Shown here: one piece after another, positions 8,283-16,169 of the stretch
Layout of the letters: every line of letters starts with the position of its first letter
Numbering within the stretch: position 1 is the first letter of the stretch
NCBI RefSeq assembly: GCF_900890425.1
Contig: NZ_CAAHFG010000004.1
Coordinates: 428,798 to 492,797 of the forward strand
From: Pontiella desulfatans
GTDB taxonomy: Bacteria; Verrucomicrobiota; Kiritimatiellia; Kiritimatiellales; Pontiellaceae
Length of the DNA: 64,000 nucleotides
Direction of reading: 5' to 3'
Program-made: the position numbers and the translations under genes
The notes under the pieces: model-generated
The model's database searches: none
Told to the model about the DNA's origin: nothing
The model's input: the letters and a program-made list of their open reading frames with translations, nothing else

Positions 8283-8886
8283 AATCTCGCGCCGCGAAAA
8301 GATCTACCTGATCGCCGGCGGGATTGCCCTGCTGGTCGGGGGGGGGGTCTACCCTGCGCTCAAGGCCGCTTCCGCCTTCCGCGAGGAGCAGGTTGAAGCC
8401 CTCCACGACGAAATCGCATTGCTCGAGGATTTGAACGGATTGCTGGTCGATGCCCGCGCCATCCAGCAGGAGAACGAAATGCTGCGCGATGCGCTCAAGG
8501 GGGCCGACGAGCTGCTCTTCCCGCCCGTGGAAAACCAGATCATGATGCAGACGAAGATGATCAAGCTGCTCAACGACATGGGGCCCGACCTCGATCTGGA
8601 GGTGACCGCCGGCCGCTCCTCGATCGACGATTCGGCCACCCAGATCAACCTTTCCGTCCGCGGCCGCGGCCGCTACCCCGAAATCCTCAAGTTCCTGCAC
8701 CGAATGGAAACCTATCGACCGCTCATCCTGGTCGATTCGATGTCGCTGATGGCGCCGAAACCCAAGAAGCCGAAGGATTCTTCCGGTAAAACAAAGAAAG
8801 CGCCCGAAAAGACCAAGGATCCGAGCATGCAGTTCCGGTTGTCGATCCAGATCCACACGCGCGCCGGAGAGGAGGGGGGGGCATGA
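8263..8886 (+). CDS. GspM/PilO-like inner-membrane protein
   Basis: Bitopic platform protein that partners GspL. 207 aa from ATG 8263, chosen because GAGG lies at 8252-8255; a GTG at 8260 is in frame. One membrane helix near residues 14-30 (IYLIAGGIALLVGGGVYPAL) is followed by a coiled coil (EEQVEALHDEIALLEDLNGL) and a ferredoxin-like domain with the PilO-type segment YPEILKFLHRMETYRPLILV. A Lys/Pro-rich insert (PKPKKPKDSSGKTKKAPEKT) precedes the last strand. The gene overlaps the upstream one by 20 bases and the next one by 4. Confidence 0.75.
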   Translation: MKKPTFRISRREKIYLIAGGIALLVGGGVYPALKAASAFREEQVEALHDEIALLEDLNGLLVDARAIQQENEMLRDALKGADELLFPPVENQIMMQTKMIKLLNDMGPDLDLEVTAGRSSIDDSATQINLSVRGRGRYPEILKFLHRMETYRPLILVDSMSLMAPKPKKPKDSSGKTKKAPEKTKDPSMQFRLSIQIHTRAGEEGGA

Positions 8887-9776
8887 TCAAATTACCCGAC
8901 ATTTCCAAATATCTGGTGCCCGCCCTGGGGGTCGCCTGCGTCGGCGGGGCCCTATTGGCGGGCTCCGGCATGCGCCCGCCGGTCGGGCTGGAGCCGACCG
9001 ATGCGGCGGAGGCCGCCGAGGCACGGGTTCCGAAAGACCTGGTGCTCAGCGGCTACATCCCCACCATGGAGCAGGTTGTGGCCAAGCACCTGTTTGTGCC
9101 CGAGCGCGTGGCCACCGGAGAAAACGCCTTCCCCGACCTGTTGGTCAAGGGCGTCTATGTGGGCGAAACCCAGCGCAATGCCGTCTTTTCGCTGAAGTCC
9201 AAGCCCGAGGCCAACCTGCGCGTTTGGCAGGGCGACGAAGACGCGGCGATGGCGCAGGTGACAGACGAACGCGACCCGCGCCAGCCGATTGTGGATTTTC
9301 TCAGCGAATGGCATATTAAATCGATCGACTTTGCCGGGGTCACCCTCGAGCAGGCCATCACCGGCGAGGTGGAAACCTACGAGGTGGACTACAAACCGCT
9401 GAAGCACGCCAAGGCGAGCGCCGGGGCAGGCTATGGCCAGGGCTATCTGGACGAAGCAATCTCCGTTGCCGCAAAGACTTCTGCGGGCAAGCCCGCTTCG
9501 GCTTCGCAGCCCGCGAAATCGCAGGCCCCCCCGGGGGGTAGCACCCAGGCGATTGCCGGGCGCGTTGGCCAATACATGCAACGCCTTTCCCCCGAGCAAC
9601 GCCAGCAGTTCATGCAGCAGCTCCAGAAGCAAAACGCCGCCTCCGCCAAGAAAAACGGCGAATCTTCGCAACAGAACAACAACGGAGGTTCGTCCGGCAA
9701 GAAGTCCGACGGCAAGAAAAGCGGCGGGGGTGGAAGTGGCGGCGGCGGTTCCGGTGGTGGCACCCGGCGCAGGTAG
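8883..9776 (+). CDS. GspC-like protein with a Gly/Ser-rich tail
   Basis: Last gene of the secretion operon. 297 aa. One N-terminal membrane helix (LVPALGVACVGGALLAGSG) precedes a short beta domain with LLVKGVYVGETQRNAVFSLK. That pattern resembles the HR domain of GspC, or a PilP-like domain, which contacts GspD. The last 120 residues are low complexity: a Gln-rich helix (SPEQRQQFMQQLQKQNAAS), then Asn/Ser/Lys runs ending in repeated GGGGS units. No PDZ domain is visible. The GspC assignment is by position, topology and the beta motif, and it is tentative. Confidence 0.6.
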   Translation: MIKLPDISKYLVPALGVACVGGALLAGSGMRPPVGLEPTDAAEAAEARVPKDLVLSGYIPTMEQVVAKHLFVPERVATGENAFPDLLVKGVYVGETQRNAVFSLKSKPEANLRVWQGDEDAAMAQVTDERDPRQPIVDFLSEWHIKSIDFAGVTLEQAITGEVETYEVDYKPLKHAKASAGAGYGQGYLDEAISVAAKTSAGKPASASQPAKSQAPPGGSTQAIAGRVGQYMQRLSPEQRQQFMQQLQKQNAASAKKNGESSQQNNNGGSSGKKSDGKKSGGGGSGGGGSGGGTRRR

Positions 9777-9783
9777 CCACGAA

Positions 9784-9808
9784 TTTTCCAACCTTTGAAG
9801 GTGGAAAA
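9784..9808 (+). terminator. Hairpin after the secretion operon
   Basis: ttttcca at 9784-9790 and ggaaaa ending at 9808 enclose a short loop, giving a stem of about ten pairs with one bulge. It sits 8 bases after the last secretion gene. No T tract follows, so its strength as an intrinsic terminator is uncertain. Confidence 0.4.
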
Positions 9809-9858
9809 GCTTAGGCCAATCCCTAATATTCCCCCTCTTTCGCAGAGGCGGTGTATTT

Positions 9859-9914
9859 TGACCGCAAAGACACGAAGACAGGTTCTTCGTTTCTTTGCGT
9901 CTTCGCGATCATTC
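9859..9914. repeat. Dispersed inverted repeat, accgcaaagac family
   Basis: The left arm gaccgcaaagacacgaagac and the right arm ctttgcgtcttcgcgatc are imperfect reverse complements around a short centre. The same word family occurs at 44815, 46621 and 55130 in this window. Here it sits just before the leuS ribosome binding site. Confidence 0.7.
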
Positions 9915-9936
9915 ATTTTTGAACGGAGCAGGTAGG

Positions 9937-12459
9937 ATGAGAGAAGAGTATCCATTTAACGACATTGAAACCAAGTGGCAGCATTTCTGGGACGAGAACG
10001 GCGATTTCAATACCGATCTGGCGGCGGCGGAAAATCCATACTACTGCCTGATGATGTTCCCGTATCCGTCGGGCAAGCTGCACGTCGGCCACGGCCGCAA
10101 CTACATCATCGGCGATGCCGTTGCGCGCTATAAGAAGATGCAGGGCTTCGACGTGCTCACGCCGATGGGGTGGGACTCGTTCGGGCTGCCCGCCGAAAAC
10201 GCCGCCATCAAAACCGGCACGCCGCCCGCCGAATACACCGCCGCCAACATTGCCACCATGAAGGAGCAGCTCCGCGCCTGGGGCTGCATGTATGACTGGG
10301 ACAAGGAGGTCACCTCCTGCATGCCGGACTACTATCAATGGACGCAGTGGCTCTTCCTCCAGTTCTACAAAAAAGGCCTCGCCTACAAGCAAAATTCCAA
10401 TGTCAACTGGTGTCCCTCCTGCGCCACCGTGCTCGCCAACGAGCAGGTCGTCGACGGCGCGTGCGAGCGCTGCGATTCCGAAGTCGACCAGAAATCGATG
10501 GACCAGTGGTTCTTCAAAATCACGGACTATGCCCAGCGCCTGCTCGACGACCTCGACACGCTCGATGGCTGGCCGACCCGCGTGAAGACCATGCAGAAAA
10601 ACTGGATCGGCCGTTCTGAAGGCGCCGAAATCGATTTCCCGATCGTGCCGCGCGAAGACGGGGCAGGGGACAACACCGATAAAATTTCCTGCTACACCAC
10701 CCGCGTCGACACCATCTACGGCTGTACCTATATGGCACTGGCTCCCGAACACCCTGAGCTGAAAAACCTGGTTAAAGGCCTGCCGCAGGAAGAAGAGGTG
10801 CTTGAATTCATCAAGGCCAGCTCCAAGCTCACCAACCTCGATCGTGAAGCCGATGAAGTGGAAAAGGAAGGCCGCTTTACCGGCCGCTACCTGATCAACC
10901 CCTACAACGGCGAACAGATTGAGCTTTGGGTGGGTAACTACGTCCTCATGTACGGCACCGGCGCGGTAATGGCCGTTCCGGCGCACGACACGCGCGACTT
11001 TGCCTTTGCCAAAAAATACGACCTGCCCATCAAGCTTTCCATCCAGAACCCGGAAGGCACGCTCGTGCTGGCCGAAATGGAAGACGCCTACACCGAAGAC
11101 GGAACCTGCGTCGACTCCGGCGACTTTTCCGGCATGGACAACCGCGAAGCGATCAAGGCCATGATTGCGCTGGCCGAGGAAAAAGAATTCGGCAAAGGAA
11201 AAATCAACTTCCGCCTGCGCGACTGGCTGATTTCGCGCCAGCGCTACTGGGGCGCACCGATTCCGATGGTCTACTGCGCCGACTGCGGCATGGTGCCCGT
11301 TCCCGAATCCGAGCTGCCCGTGCTGCTCCCGACCGATGTCGAGTTCAAGGCCGAGGGCGAATCGCCGCTCAAGGGCTCTGAAGCCTTCATGAACTGCCCG
11401 TGCCCGAGCTGCGGCAAGCCCGCCACCCGCGAGTCCGATACGATGGATACGTTCGTCGACTCCTCCTGGTACTTCCTGCGCTACCTCAGCGCACAGGATT
11501 CAACCCAGGCCGTCGATTCCGCCATCACCAACAAATGGATGCCGGTCGATCAATATATCGGCGGCATCGAGCACGCCATCCTGCATCTGCTCTACGCGCG
11601 CTTCTTCACCAAGGTGGTGAAGGATCTCGGCCTCATCGATTTCGACGAGCCGTTCAAGCACCTCTTCACCCAGGGCATGATCTGCAAGAAGGGCCCCGAC
11701 GGCAACCTGCACAAAATGTCAAAGTCCAAAGGCAACGTCGTCAGCCCGGAAGAGCTGCTGTCAACGTATGGCGCCGACACCGTCCGCCTCTACACCCTCT
11801 TCATCGGCCCGCCCGAAAAAGAAGCCGAATGGCAGGATTCCGGCGTCACCGGCGCCTTCAAATTCCTCAAGCGCATCTGGCGCAGCGTGGCGCTCAACAA
11901 AGCACTTCTTGTAGAAGCGACGCCCTCGTCGCTTGACTTGTCGGCCATGGCCGATGCCGAGCGCGACCTCTATCGCAAAACCAACGAGACGATCCAGCAG
12001 ATTACCCGCGGGCTCGACGGCGCCTTCACCTTCAACACCGCCATCGCCGCCATCATGGAACTGATGAACGCCATCGACCACTTGAAGATCTCGGACGCCT
12101 CTTCCACCTCCGCCAAGGCGGTCTTCCGCGATGCCATGGTTAACGTTGTCCTGCTCATTTCGCCCTTCGCGCCGCACATTGCCGAAGAGCTGTGGGTTGA
12201 GCTCGGCCACGAAGCCGGCATCATGAATGCCGACTGGCCGACCGTGAACGAAGAGGCCCTCAAGCGCGACGAGCTCGACATGGCCGTACAGGTCAACGGC
12301 AAAGTCCGCGACCAGATCAAGGTTTCCGCCACCGCTTCCAAGGAAGAGATCGAAGCCGCCGCCATGGCCTCCGAAAAGATCCAAACCTGGCTCGAAGGCA
12401 AAACCATCCGCAAAGTCATCGTCGTCCCCGGCCGCCTGGTCAACATTGCGGTTTCGTAA
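9937..12459 (+). CDS. leuS: Leucyl-tRNA synthetase
   Basis: Class Ia aminoacyl-tRNA synthetase that charges tRNA-Leu. 840 aa, a normal length. Start ATG 9937 was chosen for the ribosome binding site GGAG at 9925-9928 and the typical N-terminus [20 protein letters not shown]. The HIGH motif appears as HVGH at residues 49-52, the CP1 editing domain is in the middle, and the KMSKS loop is at residues 593-597. The C-terminal anticodon-binding domain ends in [11 protein letters not shown]. An inverted repeat of the window's word type lies in frame at 11915-11934, in the linker after the catalytic domain. A terminator-like hairpin follows the stop. Confidence 0.97.
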   Translation: MREEYPFNDIETKWQHFWDENGDFNTDLAAAENPYYCLMMFPYPSGKLHVGHGRNYIIGDAVARYKKMQGFDVLTPMGWDSFGLPAENAAIKTGTPPAEYTAANIATMKEQLRAWGCMYDWDKEVTSCMPDYYQWTQWLFLQFYKKGLAYKQNSNVNWCPSCATVLANEQVVDGACERCDSEVDQKSMDQWFFKITDYAQRLLDDLDTLDGWPTRVKTMQKNWIGRSEGAEIDFPIVPREDGAGDNTDKISCYTTRVDTIYGCTYMALAPEHPELKNLVKGLPQEEEVLEFIKASSKLTNLDREADEVEKEGRFTGRYLINPYNGEQIELWVGNYVLMYGTGAVMAVPAHDTRDFAFAKKYDLPIKLSIQNPEGTLVLAEMEDAYTEDGTCVDSGDFSGMDNREAIKAMIALAEEKEFGKGKINFRLRDWLISRQRYWGAPIPMVYCADCGMVPVPESELPVLLPTDVEFKAEGESPLKGSEAFMNCPCPSCGKPATRESDTMDTFVDSSWYFLRYLSAQDSTQAVDSAITNKWMPVDQYIGGIEHAILHLLYARFFTKVVKDLGLIDFDEPFKHLFTQGMICKKGPDGNLHKMSKSKGNVVSPEELLSTYGADTVRLYTLFIGPPEKEAEWQDSGVTGAFKFLKRIWRSVALNKALLVEATPSSLDLSAMADAERDLYRKTNETIQQITRGLDGAFTFNTAIAAIMELMNAIDHLKISDASSTSAKAVFRDAMVNVVLLISPFAPHIAEELWVELGHEAGIMNADWPTVNEEALKRDELDMAVQVNGKVRDQIKVSATASKEEIEAAAMASEKIQTWLEGKTIRKVIVVPGRLVNIAVS
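11915..11934. repeat. In-frame inverted repeat inside leuS
   Basis: aagcgacg (11915-11922) and cgtcgctt (11927-11934) are perfect reverse complements around a 4-base loop. They are read as the linker [11 protein letters not shown] between the catalytic core and the anticodon-binding region. Codon choice here is dictated by the palindrome, unlike the surrounding gene. Confidence 0.55.
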
Positions 12460-12465
12460 AAAGAA

Positions 12466-12492
12466 GAGGGCTTCCAATCATTGGTAGCCCTC
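12466..12492. terminator. Hairpin between leuS and a convergent small gene
   Basis: gagggcttccaa (12466-12477) pairs with ttggtagccctc (12481-12492), with one mismatch and a 3-base loop. It lies 6 bases after the leuS stop and 9 bases from the end of the minus-strand gene at 12502, so it could end transcription from both sides. Confidence 0.6.
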
Positions 12493-12501
12493 GCTGTATC
12501 T

Positions 12502-12618
12502 CTATTTCCTCTTCTTTGGTTTTTCAACCACCGTGGTTCGAGGATGCTTCTTTGCGAAGTTCTTCGTCACGTATCGGCCAGAGATCGCTGACCTTGCTTT
12601 GCCTTTTGCATTAGCCAT
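12502..12618 (-). CDS. Small basic protein of 38 aa (MANAKGKARSAISGRY type)
   Basis: Short ORF, 38 aa, start ATG at 12618 with GGAG 7 bases upstream. The product contains ARSAISGRYVTKNFAKKHPR followed by TTVVE and ends in a Lys/Arg-rich tail. That SAxSGRxVTKxxAxxHPxTTV pattern is one I recognise from widespread short bacterial proteins of unknown function, sometimes mislabelled in databases. It is strongly basic with no membrane helix. It forms a tandem with the 43-aa gene upstream on the same strand. Function unknown; a nucleic-acid-binding role would be inference from charge only. Confidence 0.75.
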   Translation of the reverse strand: MANAKGKARSAISGRYVTKNFAKKHPRTTVVEKPKKRK

Positions 12619-12642
12619 TTTAGTTCTCCACTAAATTTCCGC

Positions 12643-12661
12643 CTAGGAGCGATACTCCTAG
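12643..12661. other. Hairpin between two small minus-strand genes
   Basis: ctaggag (12643-12649) and ctcctag (12655-12661) form a perfect 7-bp stem with a 5-base loop. It lies between the stop of the 43-aa gene and the start of the 38-aa gene. It could be a weak terminator or an mRNA processing site. Confidence 0.45.
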
Positions 12662-12675
12662 ACGGAGTTTCATGA

Positions 12676-12807
12676 TTACGCTTTCACTAGGATCGGAAAG
12701 CAGCGGGAATTCACTGGGTACTTACGTTTGCCAGTTTTCGGATCCGTAATATACGGTCGGAAAATCAGCTTGTACCCAGGTGGAACTTCGATGCGTTTGG
12801 TAGCCAT
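12676..12807 (-). CDS. Small protein of 43 aa, unknown function
   Basis: Start ATG at 12807, chosen because a strong AGGAGG lies 6 bases upstream; a longer in-frame ORF to 12873 has no such site. The product starts MATKRIEVPPGYKLIFRPYI and contains TDPKTGKRKYPVNSRCFPI. It is basic, with one Cys and no membrane helix. The segment GYKLIFRPYITDPKTGKRKY could be a short beta hairpin. The context (a second tiny basic gene downstream, an AT-rich gene upstream) suggests an accessory or phage-type cassette. Function unknown. Confidence 0.7.
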   Translation of the reverse strand: MATKRIEVPPGYKLIFRPYITDPKTGKRKYPVNSRCFPILVKA

Positions 12808-12879
12808 TTTAGACCTCCTGTGTTCTGGGATTGCGATTGACGCAGGAGGGTTCTTAAGGTAGACCTTAAGCATAGTTCG

Positions 12880-12987
12880 ATTGGCTTACGCCTGCGTAGG
12901 TTGATTACGCTCATGAAAACTTGGCCACAAGTTTTCCGAGCCCGACAGGGGATGTTGATAGTTACAGCTATCAACATCCCTTTTTTA
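12880..12987 (+). ncRNA. Candidate small RNA with an intrinsic terminator
   Basis: On the + strand three hairpins follow each other: tacgc/gcgta near 12887-12898, aaaacttg/caagtttt at 12916-12935, and a 13-bp GC-containing stem at 12949-12980 followed by six T. The last is a textbook intrinsic terminator, yet no + strand gene ends here; leuS stopped 490 bases earlier at its own hairpin. A short independent transcript is the simplest explanation. No promoter could be assigned with confidence. Confidence 0.35.
12949..12986 (+). terminator. Intrinsic terminator on the + strand
   Basis: gggatgttgatag (12949-12961) and ctatcaacatccc (12968-12980) form a perfect 13-bp stem with a 6-base loop, followed by tttttt. 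The T tract is only on the + strand, so it does not serve the minus-strand gene that ends at 12988. Confidence 0.75.
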
Positions 12988-13377
12988 TCATCCAAATGGT
13001 ATTTCAATAGGTACATCCTTTGGTTTGATGGGAACTAGTACTACTTCAAAGTCGCTGTTTGAGAAATCCATGCTGTATTCTACAACCTCGTGAGGAATTT
13101 TGTCGGCTAATGCCTTGGAATTAATAACGAGAGTTTTATTTTTCGTAGATGGTGATGTTACTCTCAAACTCCCACCTTTTGTAATTGCTACCATTTCTGT
13201 ATCAGAATCGTAGAACATATCTACTGTGTCATCTTTGTTATATGTCACATGTTTGATAGCCATTTCGGCAACACCTGCGGATGAAATCCTGAGAACTCCT
13301 CCCGTTTTCGTTTTTTTAAATCTTGCAGAGTAACCTTTACTAGATGATCTGGTGCTCTCTATTTTCTCGAAACCCAT
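12988..13377 (-). CDS. AT-rich hypothetical protein, 129 aa
   Basis: Start ATG at 13377 with AAGGAG upstream at 6-base spacing, so translation is well supported. The product starts MGFEKIESTRSSSKGYSARF and is predicted to be mainly beta, with segments such as GGVLRISSAGVAEMAIKHV and a D/E-rich end. It has no membrane helix and no motif I recognise. Its base composition is clearly lower in GC than leuS or the genes after 14671, which points to horizontal transfer together with the two small genes downstream. Function unknown. Confidence 0.7.
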   Translation of the reverse strand: MGFEKIESTRSSSKGYSARFKKTKTGGVLRISSAGVAEMAIKHVTYNKDDTVDMFYDSDTEMVAITKGGSLRVTSPSTKNKTLVINSKALADKIPHEVVEYSMDFSNSDFEVVLVPIKPKDVPIEIPFG

Positions 13378-13470
13378 CGTAATCTCCTTAAATTCGAGTG
13401 GATCATTTCATTATTAGCGTATGCTCGCAATTAAAAAATTTTAAAATCGAAGAACCATGCGTCACCCATC

Positions 13471-13908
13471 TTGGTATTTACGCATTTTCACATTTTAATC
13501 GTCGTATTGTCATGGTCAGGAAAAAAGCAATTGAAGCGGGGATGGTTTGTTGGGGGTGAGGATTTCCGAAAAAGGTTGGCTCTTCAGTTGCCGGATCGAA
13601 CGGATAATCTGCGTGGAGAGCAGAGGAAGGCGCATGATGAGGCGGAGGCAGAACGGTTGTTGCAGCGGGCGTTGTCCGAATTACGATTGAGTGAGTCGGA
13701 CCTGTTGGGAATGAAAAACAACCGGCCGGAAAAGCAGGCCGTGGCTTGGTTGATGAAAAAATCTACAACGGTTACAGGAGTCTGGATTGCAGATCGTCTG
13801 AAAATGGGTTCCCGGGCCAATATATCCCGCGCCTTATCTGCTCTAAGCAATGAGGTTGATGAAGTGCGAAAAGAACTAAAGCAGAAGATGACGCAATGTG
13901 CGGGCTGA
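13471..13908 (+). pseudogene. Truncated REP-associated tyrosine transposase, C-terminal domain only
   Basis: The readable frame matches the C-terminal part of REP-associated (RAYT, Y1-type) transposases: KRGWFVGGEDFRKRLALQL, then a charged stretch, then SDLLGMKNNRPEKQAVAWLM and TTVTGVWIADRLKMGSRANI. The N-terminal catalytic domain with the HUH motif and the nucleophilic Tyr is missing. Upstream sequence to 13400 is AT-rich and unrelated, so the gene is a 3' remnant. Directly after its stop lies a cluster of ctgacccctattt repeats of the kind these transposases mobilise. Confidence 0.7.
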
Positions 13909-14000
13909 CCCCTATTTCGGGCTGACCCCTATTTCCTATTTGTGCGGGCTGACCCCTATTTGACCCCTATTTGCCTATTTTGCGGGCTGACCCCTATTTT
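13900..14000 (+). repeat. Cluster of REP-like ctgacccctattt repeats
   Basis: Four full copies of gcgggctgacccctattt or cgggctgacccctattt begin at about 13900, 13918, 13944 and 13982, with one partial copy (tgacccctattt) at 13961. They start at the 3' end of the truncated RAYT gene and run into the broken four-helix gene. GGTCAG-containing words at 34150, 34330 and 35290 look like distant relatives. Confidence 0.75.
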
Positions 14001-14274
14001 GGTCATCTGTCTGATCAACCAAACCAACTTTCTGCTCGATCAGCAGATTGCCGCGCTTGAAGAGCAGTTTGTTACCGAGGGCGGTTATAGCGAAAAGCTT
14101 GCGGCGGAACGGTTGAAGGAGCGGCAGGAGCACAAAGCCACCGATCCGGTTCCCGACTGCCCGAAATGCGGAAAGCCGATGGTCTTGCGCACCGCGAAAA
14201 CCGGGAAGACCGCGGGGCATCAATTTTGGGGCTGCTCCGCCTATTCCGACTGCAAGGGTGTGGGTGAGGTTTAG
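13990..14274 (+). pseudogene. Truncated four-helix-bundle-type protein with zinc ribbon, 5' end lost
   Basis: From about 14000 the frame reads VICLINQTNFLLDQQIAALE, EQFVTEGGYSEKLAAERLKE, then a C4 zinc ribbon (CPKCGKPMVLRTAKTGKTAG, then GCSAYSDCKGV). The helical part resembles the last helix of four-helix-bundle (23S rRNA intervening-sequence/Avd-like) proteins with a topoisomerase-type zinc ribbon suffix. The residues before it are encoded by the REP-like repeats, so the native 5' part has been replaced. The remaining stretch still ends in a proper stop and may be a remnant. Confidence 0.55.
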
Positions 14275-14309
14275 GCCGCCCCCGGCTGCATTCGAAAAAA
14301 CGACATTCT

Positions 14310-14460
14310 TTAATCCGCATTCTTAATTTCCTGCCCCATGTACTGCTTCCGATATTCCTTGGGCGAGACGCCCATGATATTGCGGAAGTTGCGAATGAAG
14401 AGGGAGAGTGGTCGTAGAAGCCGCAGTCGAGCGCAATGGCGGAAATTTTGTACAAAACAG
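14310..14460 (-). pseudogene. Remnant of an AraC-family regulator, frameshifted
   Basis: On the minus strand the last 30 codons read FIRNFRNIMGVSPKEYRKQY then MGQEIKNAD and stop, the classical end of an AraC-type helix-turn-helix. The preceding helix, ISAIALDCGFYDHS, is in a different frame, so a frameshift separates the two. No ligand-binding domain is found upstream; the sequence there (14461-14600) is word-repeat-like, with gcctgtccagggcaggctcc. It is a dead gene. The rest of 14275-14670 holds nothing else that I can support. Confidence 0.7.
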
Positions 14461-14670
14461 GCGAGTTTTGAATCTGACAGTGACGAATCTGCCTGTCCAG
14501 GGCAGGCTCCGGCAGGCAGACCCCAACCTTGGCAAACCCCCGGACCTTACACCTTATGCCCCCAAACGGCCTCTCGGGGCGAGTAGCCCAATCGCTGGAA
14601 AAGCGATTTCCCATCAATTTCTCGAAAGGTTTCCGGCTTAGGCGCGAACATTGGCACAAAGGAGTTACTT

Positions 14671-16137
14671 ATGGGCATTCATCGAAAAATCTTACTCACC
14701 GGCGCAACCGGATATGTAGGTGGAAAACTACTCAAAAGGCTCGAAGCATTGGGTCATGAGATCAACTGCCTGGCCCGTGATCCCCACAAAATTAACGAAG
14801 CGGGATCGAGAACTCAAATATTCCGGGGCGATGTGCGAGACCGGGATAGTATGACCGAGGCCTTCGAAGGCGTGGACACGGCCTATTATCTGATTCATTC
14901 ACTCAGCGATAAGAAAAACTTTGAGCAGCACGAGAAAGAGGCTGCCCGGAACTTTGCCGATGCCGCCCGCGTAAGCGGCGTTAAACGCATCATCTATCTT
15001 GGCGGGCTCGGGAATGAAGCCGGTGGACTTTCCCCGCATCTGCAAAGCCGTCAGGATGTGGGACGCATCCTCCGCTCCTCGGGCCTATTAACCATCGAGT
15101 TACGCGCCTCAATTGTCCTGGGAGCCGGTAGCCTTTCCTTTGAAATGATCCGTGCGCTCACGGAGCACCTGCCCTTTATGGTGATGCCCAAATGGGTGTC
15201 CGTGAAAGCCCAGCCCATCGGCATCCGTGATTTACTGGATTACCTCGTCCAATCCATGGATCTGGAGGTTTCAAGCAGCCAGGTGCTGGAAATCGGCGGA
15301 GCCGACCGGGTTTCGTACCGCGAGCTCATGGAAGAGTATGCGCTACAGCGGGGTCTCAAACGAACAATGGTTCCCATCCCCCTCCTCACTCCATGGCTCA
15401 GCAGCCATTGGCTGGGCCTGATTACACCACTCTATGCGGCGATCGGACGCAAACTGATTGAGAGCATCCGCAACCCCACGGTGGTGGAGGATTATTCCGC
15501 CCTGCAGCTTTTCGACATCAAGCCCGGGGGAATACCCGAAGCCATTGCCGAAGCGATCTCCGCCGAGCAGGAAGAGTTCGCACAGCCCGACTGGCTCGAA
15601 AAGGTATTGGTGCGTTGGGGCTCCACACCCCACCGGGTATTACACGACAAAAACCGGCTCATCGATCACCGTTGCACCAATGTGGCCAGCACACCGGACA
15701 ACCTGTTCAAAACCGTGTCCTCCATTGGTGGATCCAACGGGATGTTTGCCTGCAGCACACTATGGGGCATACGGGCGTGGTTGGACAGGCTCGCCGGCGG
15801 CGGTAACATACAGCGGCCACGAACCGGGAATGAGCCCCTTGCCGAGGGCGATGCCGTAGACTTTTTCCGGATCGAGCATGTGGATCCCAACCGGCGAATC
15901 CGCCTGAAGACCGATATGAAGCTGCCCGGTTCCGCCTGGCTTGAGTTCCTGATCCAGGAAACCGACCGCGGAACCCAACTGCACCACGCGGTCATCTACG
16001 AACCCAAGGGATTCAGCGGTCGCTTATACTGGCTCCTCACCTATCCCGCCCACGCCATGGTCTTCCGCGGCATGCACAAGGCCATCATGCGTGAAGCCGA
16101 GAAACACGAGGAATTCCCCGGCGCCATTGCCGCCTGA
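14671..16137 (+). CDS. NAD(P)-binding epimerase-like protein with DUF2867 domain
   Basis: 488 aa, AGGAG ribosome binding site upstream. The N-terminal 300 residues are an atypical (extended) short-chain dehydrogenase fold with the nucleotide loop TGATGYVGGKLLKRLEALGH, an Asp at the end of beta strand 3 (FRGDVRDRDS) and YLIHSLSD/IYLGGLG loops, like YbjT-type proteins. The C-terminal 170 residues (SNGMFACSTLWGIRAWLDRL onward) match the DUF2867 domain seen fused to such proteins. The substrate is unknown. It is followed by a small cluster of unrelated stress-type genes. Confidence 0.85.
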   Translation: MGIHRKILLTGATGYVGGKLLKRLEALGHEINCLARDPHKINEAGSRTQIFRGDVRDRDSMTEAFEGVDTAYYLIHSLSDKKNFEQHEKEAARNFADAARVSGVKRIIYLGGLGNEAGGLSPHLQSRQDVGRILRSSGLLTIELRASIVLGAGSLSFEMIRALTEHLPFMVMPKWVSVKAQPIGIRDLLDYLVQSMDLEVSSSQVLEIGGADRVSYRELMEEYALQRGLKRTMVPIPLLTPWLSSHWLGLITPLYAAIGRKLIESIRNPTVVEDYSALQLFDIKPGGIPEAIAEAISAEQEEFAQPDWLEKVLVRWGSTPHRVLHDKNRLIDHRCTNVASTPDNLFKTVSSIGGSNGMFACSTLWGIRAWLDRLAGGGNIQRPRTGNEPLAEGDAVDFFRIEHVDPNRRIRLKTDMKLPGSAWLEFLIQETDRGTQLHHAVIYEPKGFSGRLYWLLTYPAHAMVFRGMHKAIMREAEKHEEFPGAIAA

Positions 16138-16169
16138 CCTCATTCCAAAAAACAACCCACATTGACGAC

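Noticed and set aside
12765-13016. 83-codon minus-strand ORF across the candidate small RNA
   Set aside because: No ribosome binding site, and it overlaps the better-supported 43-aa gene in a different frame.
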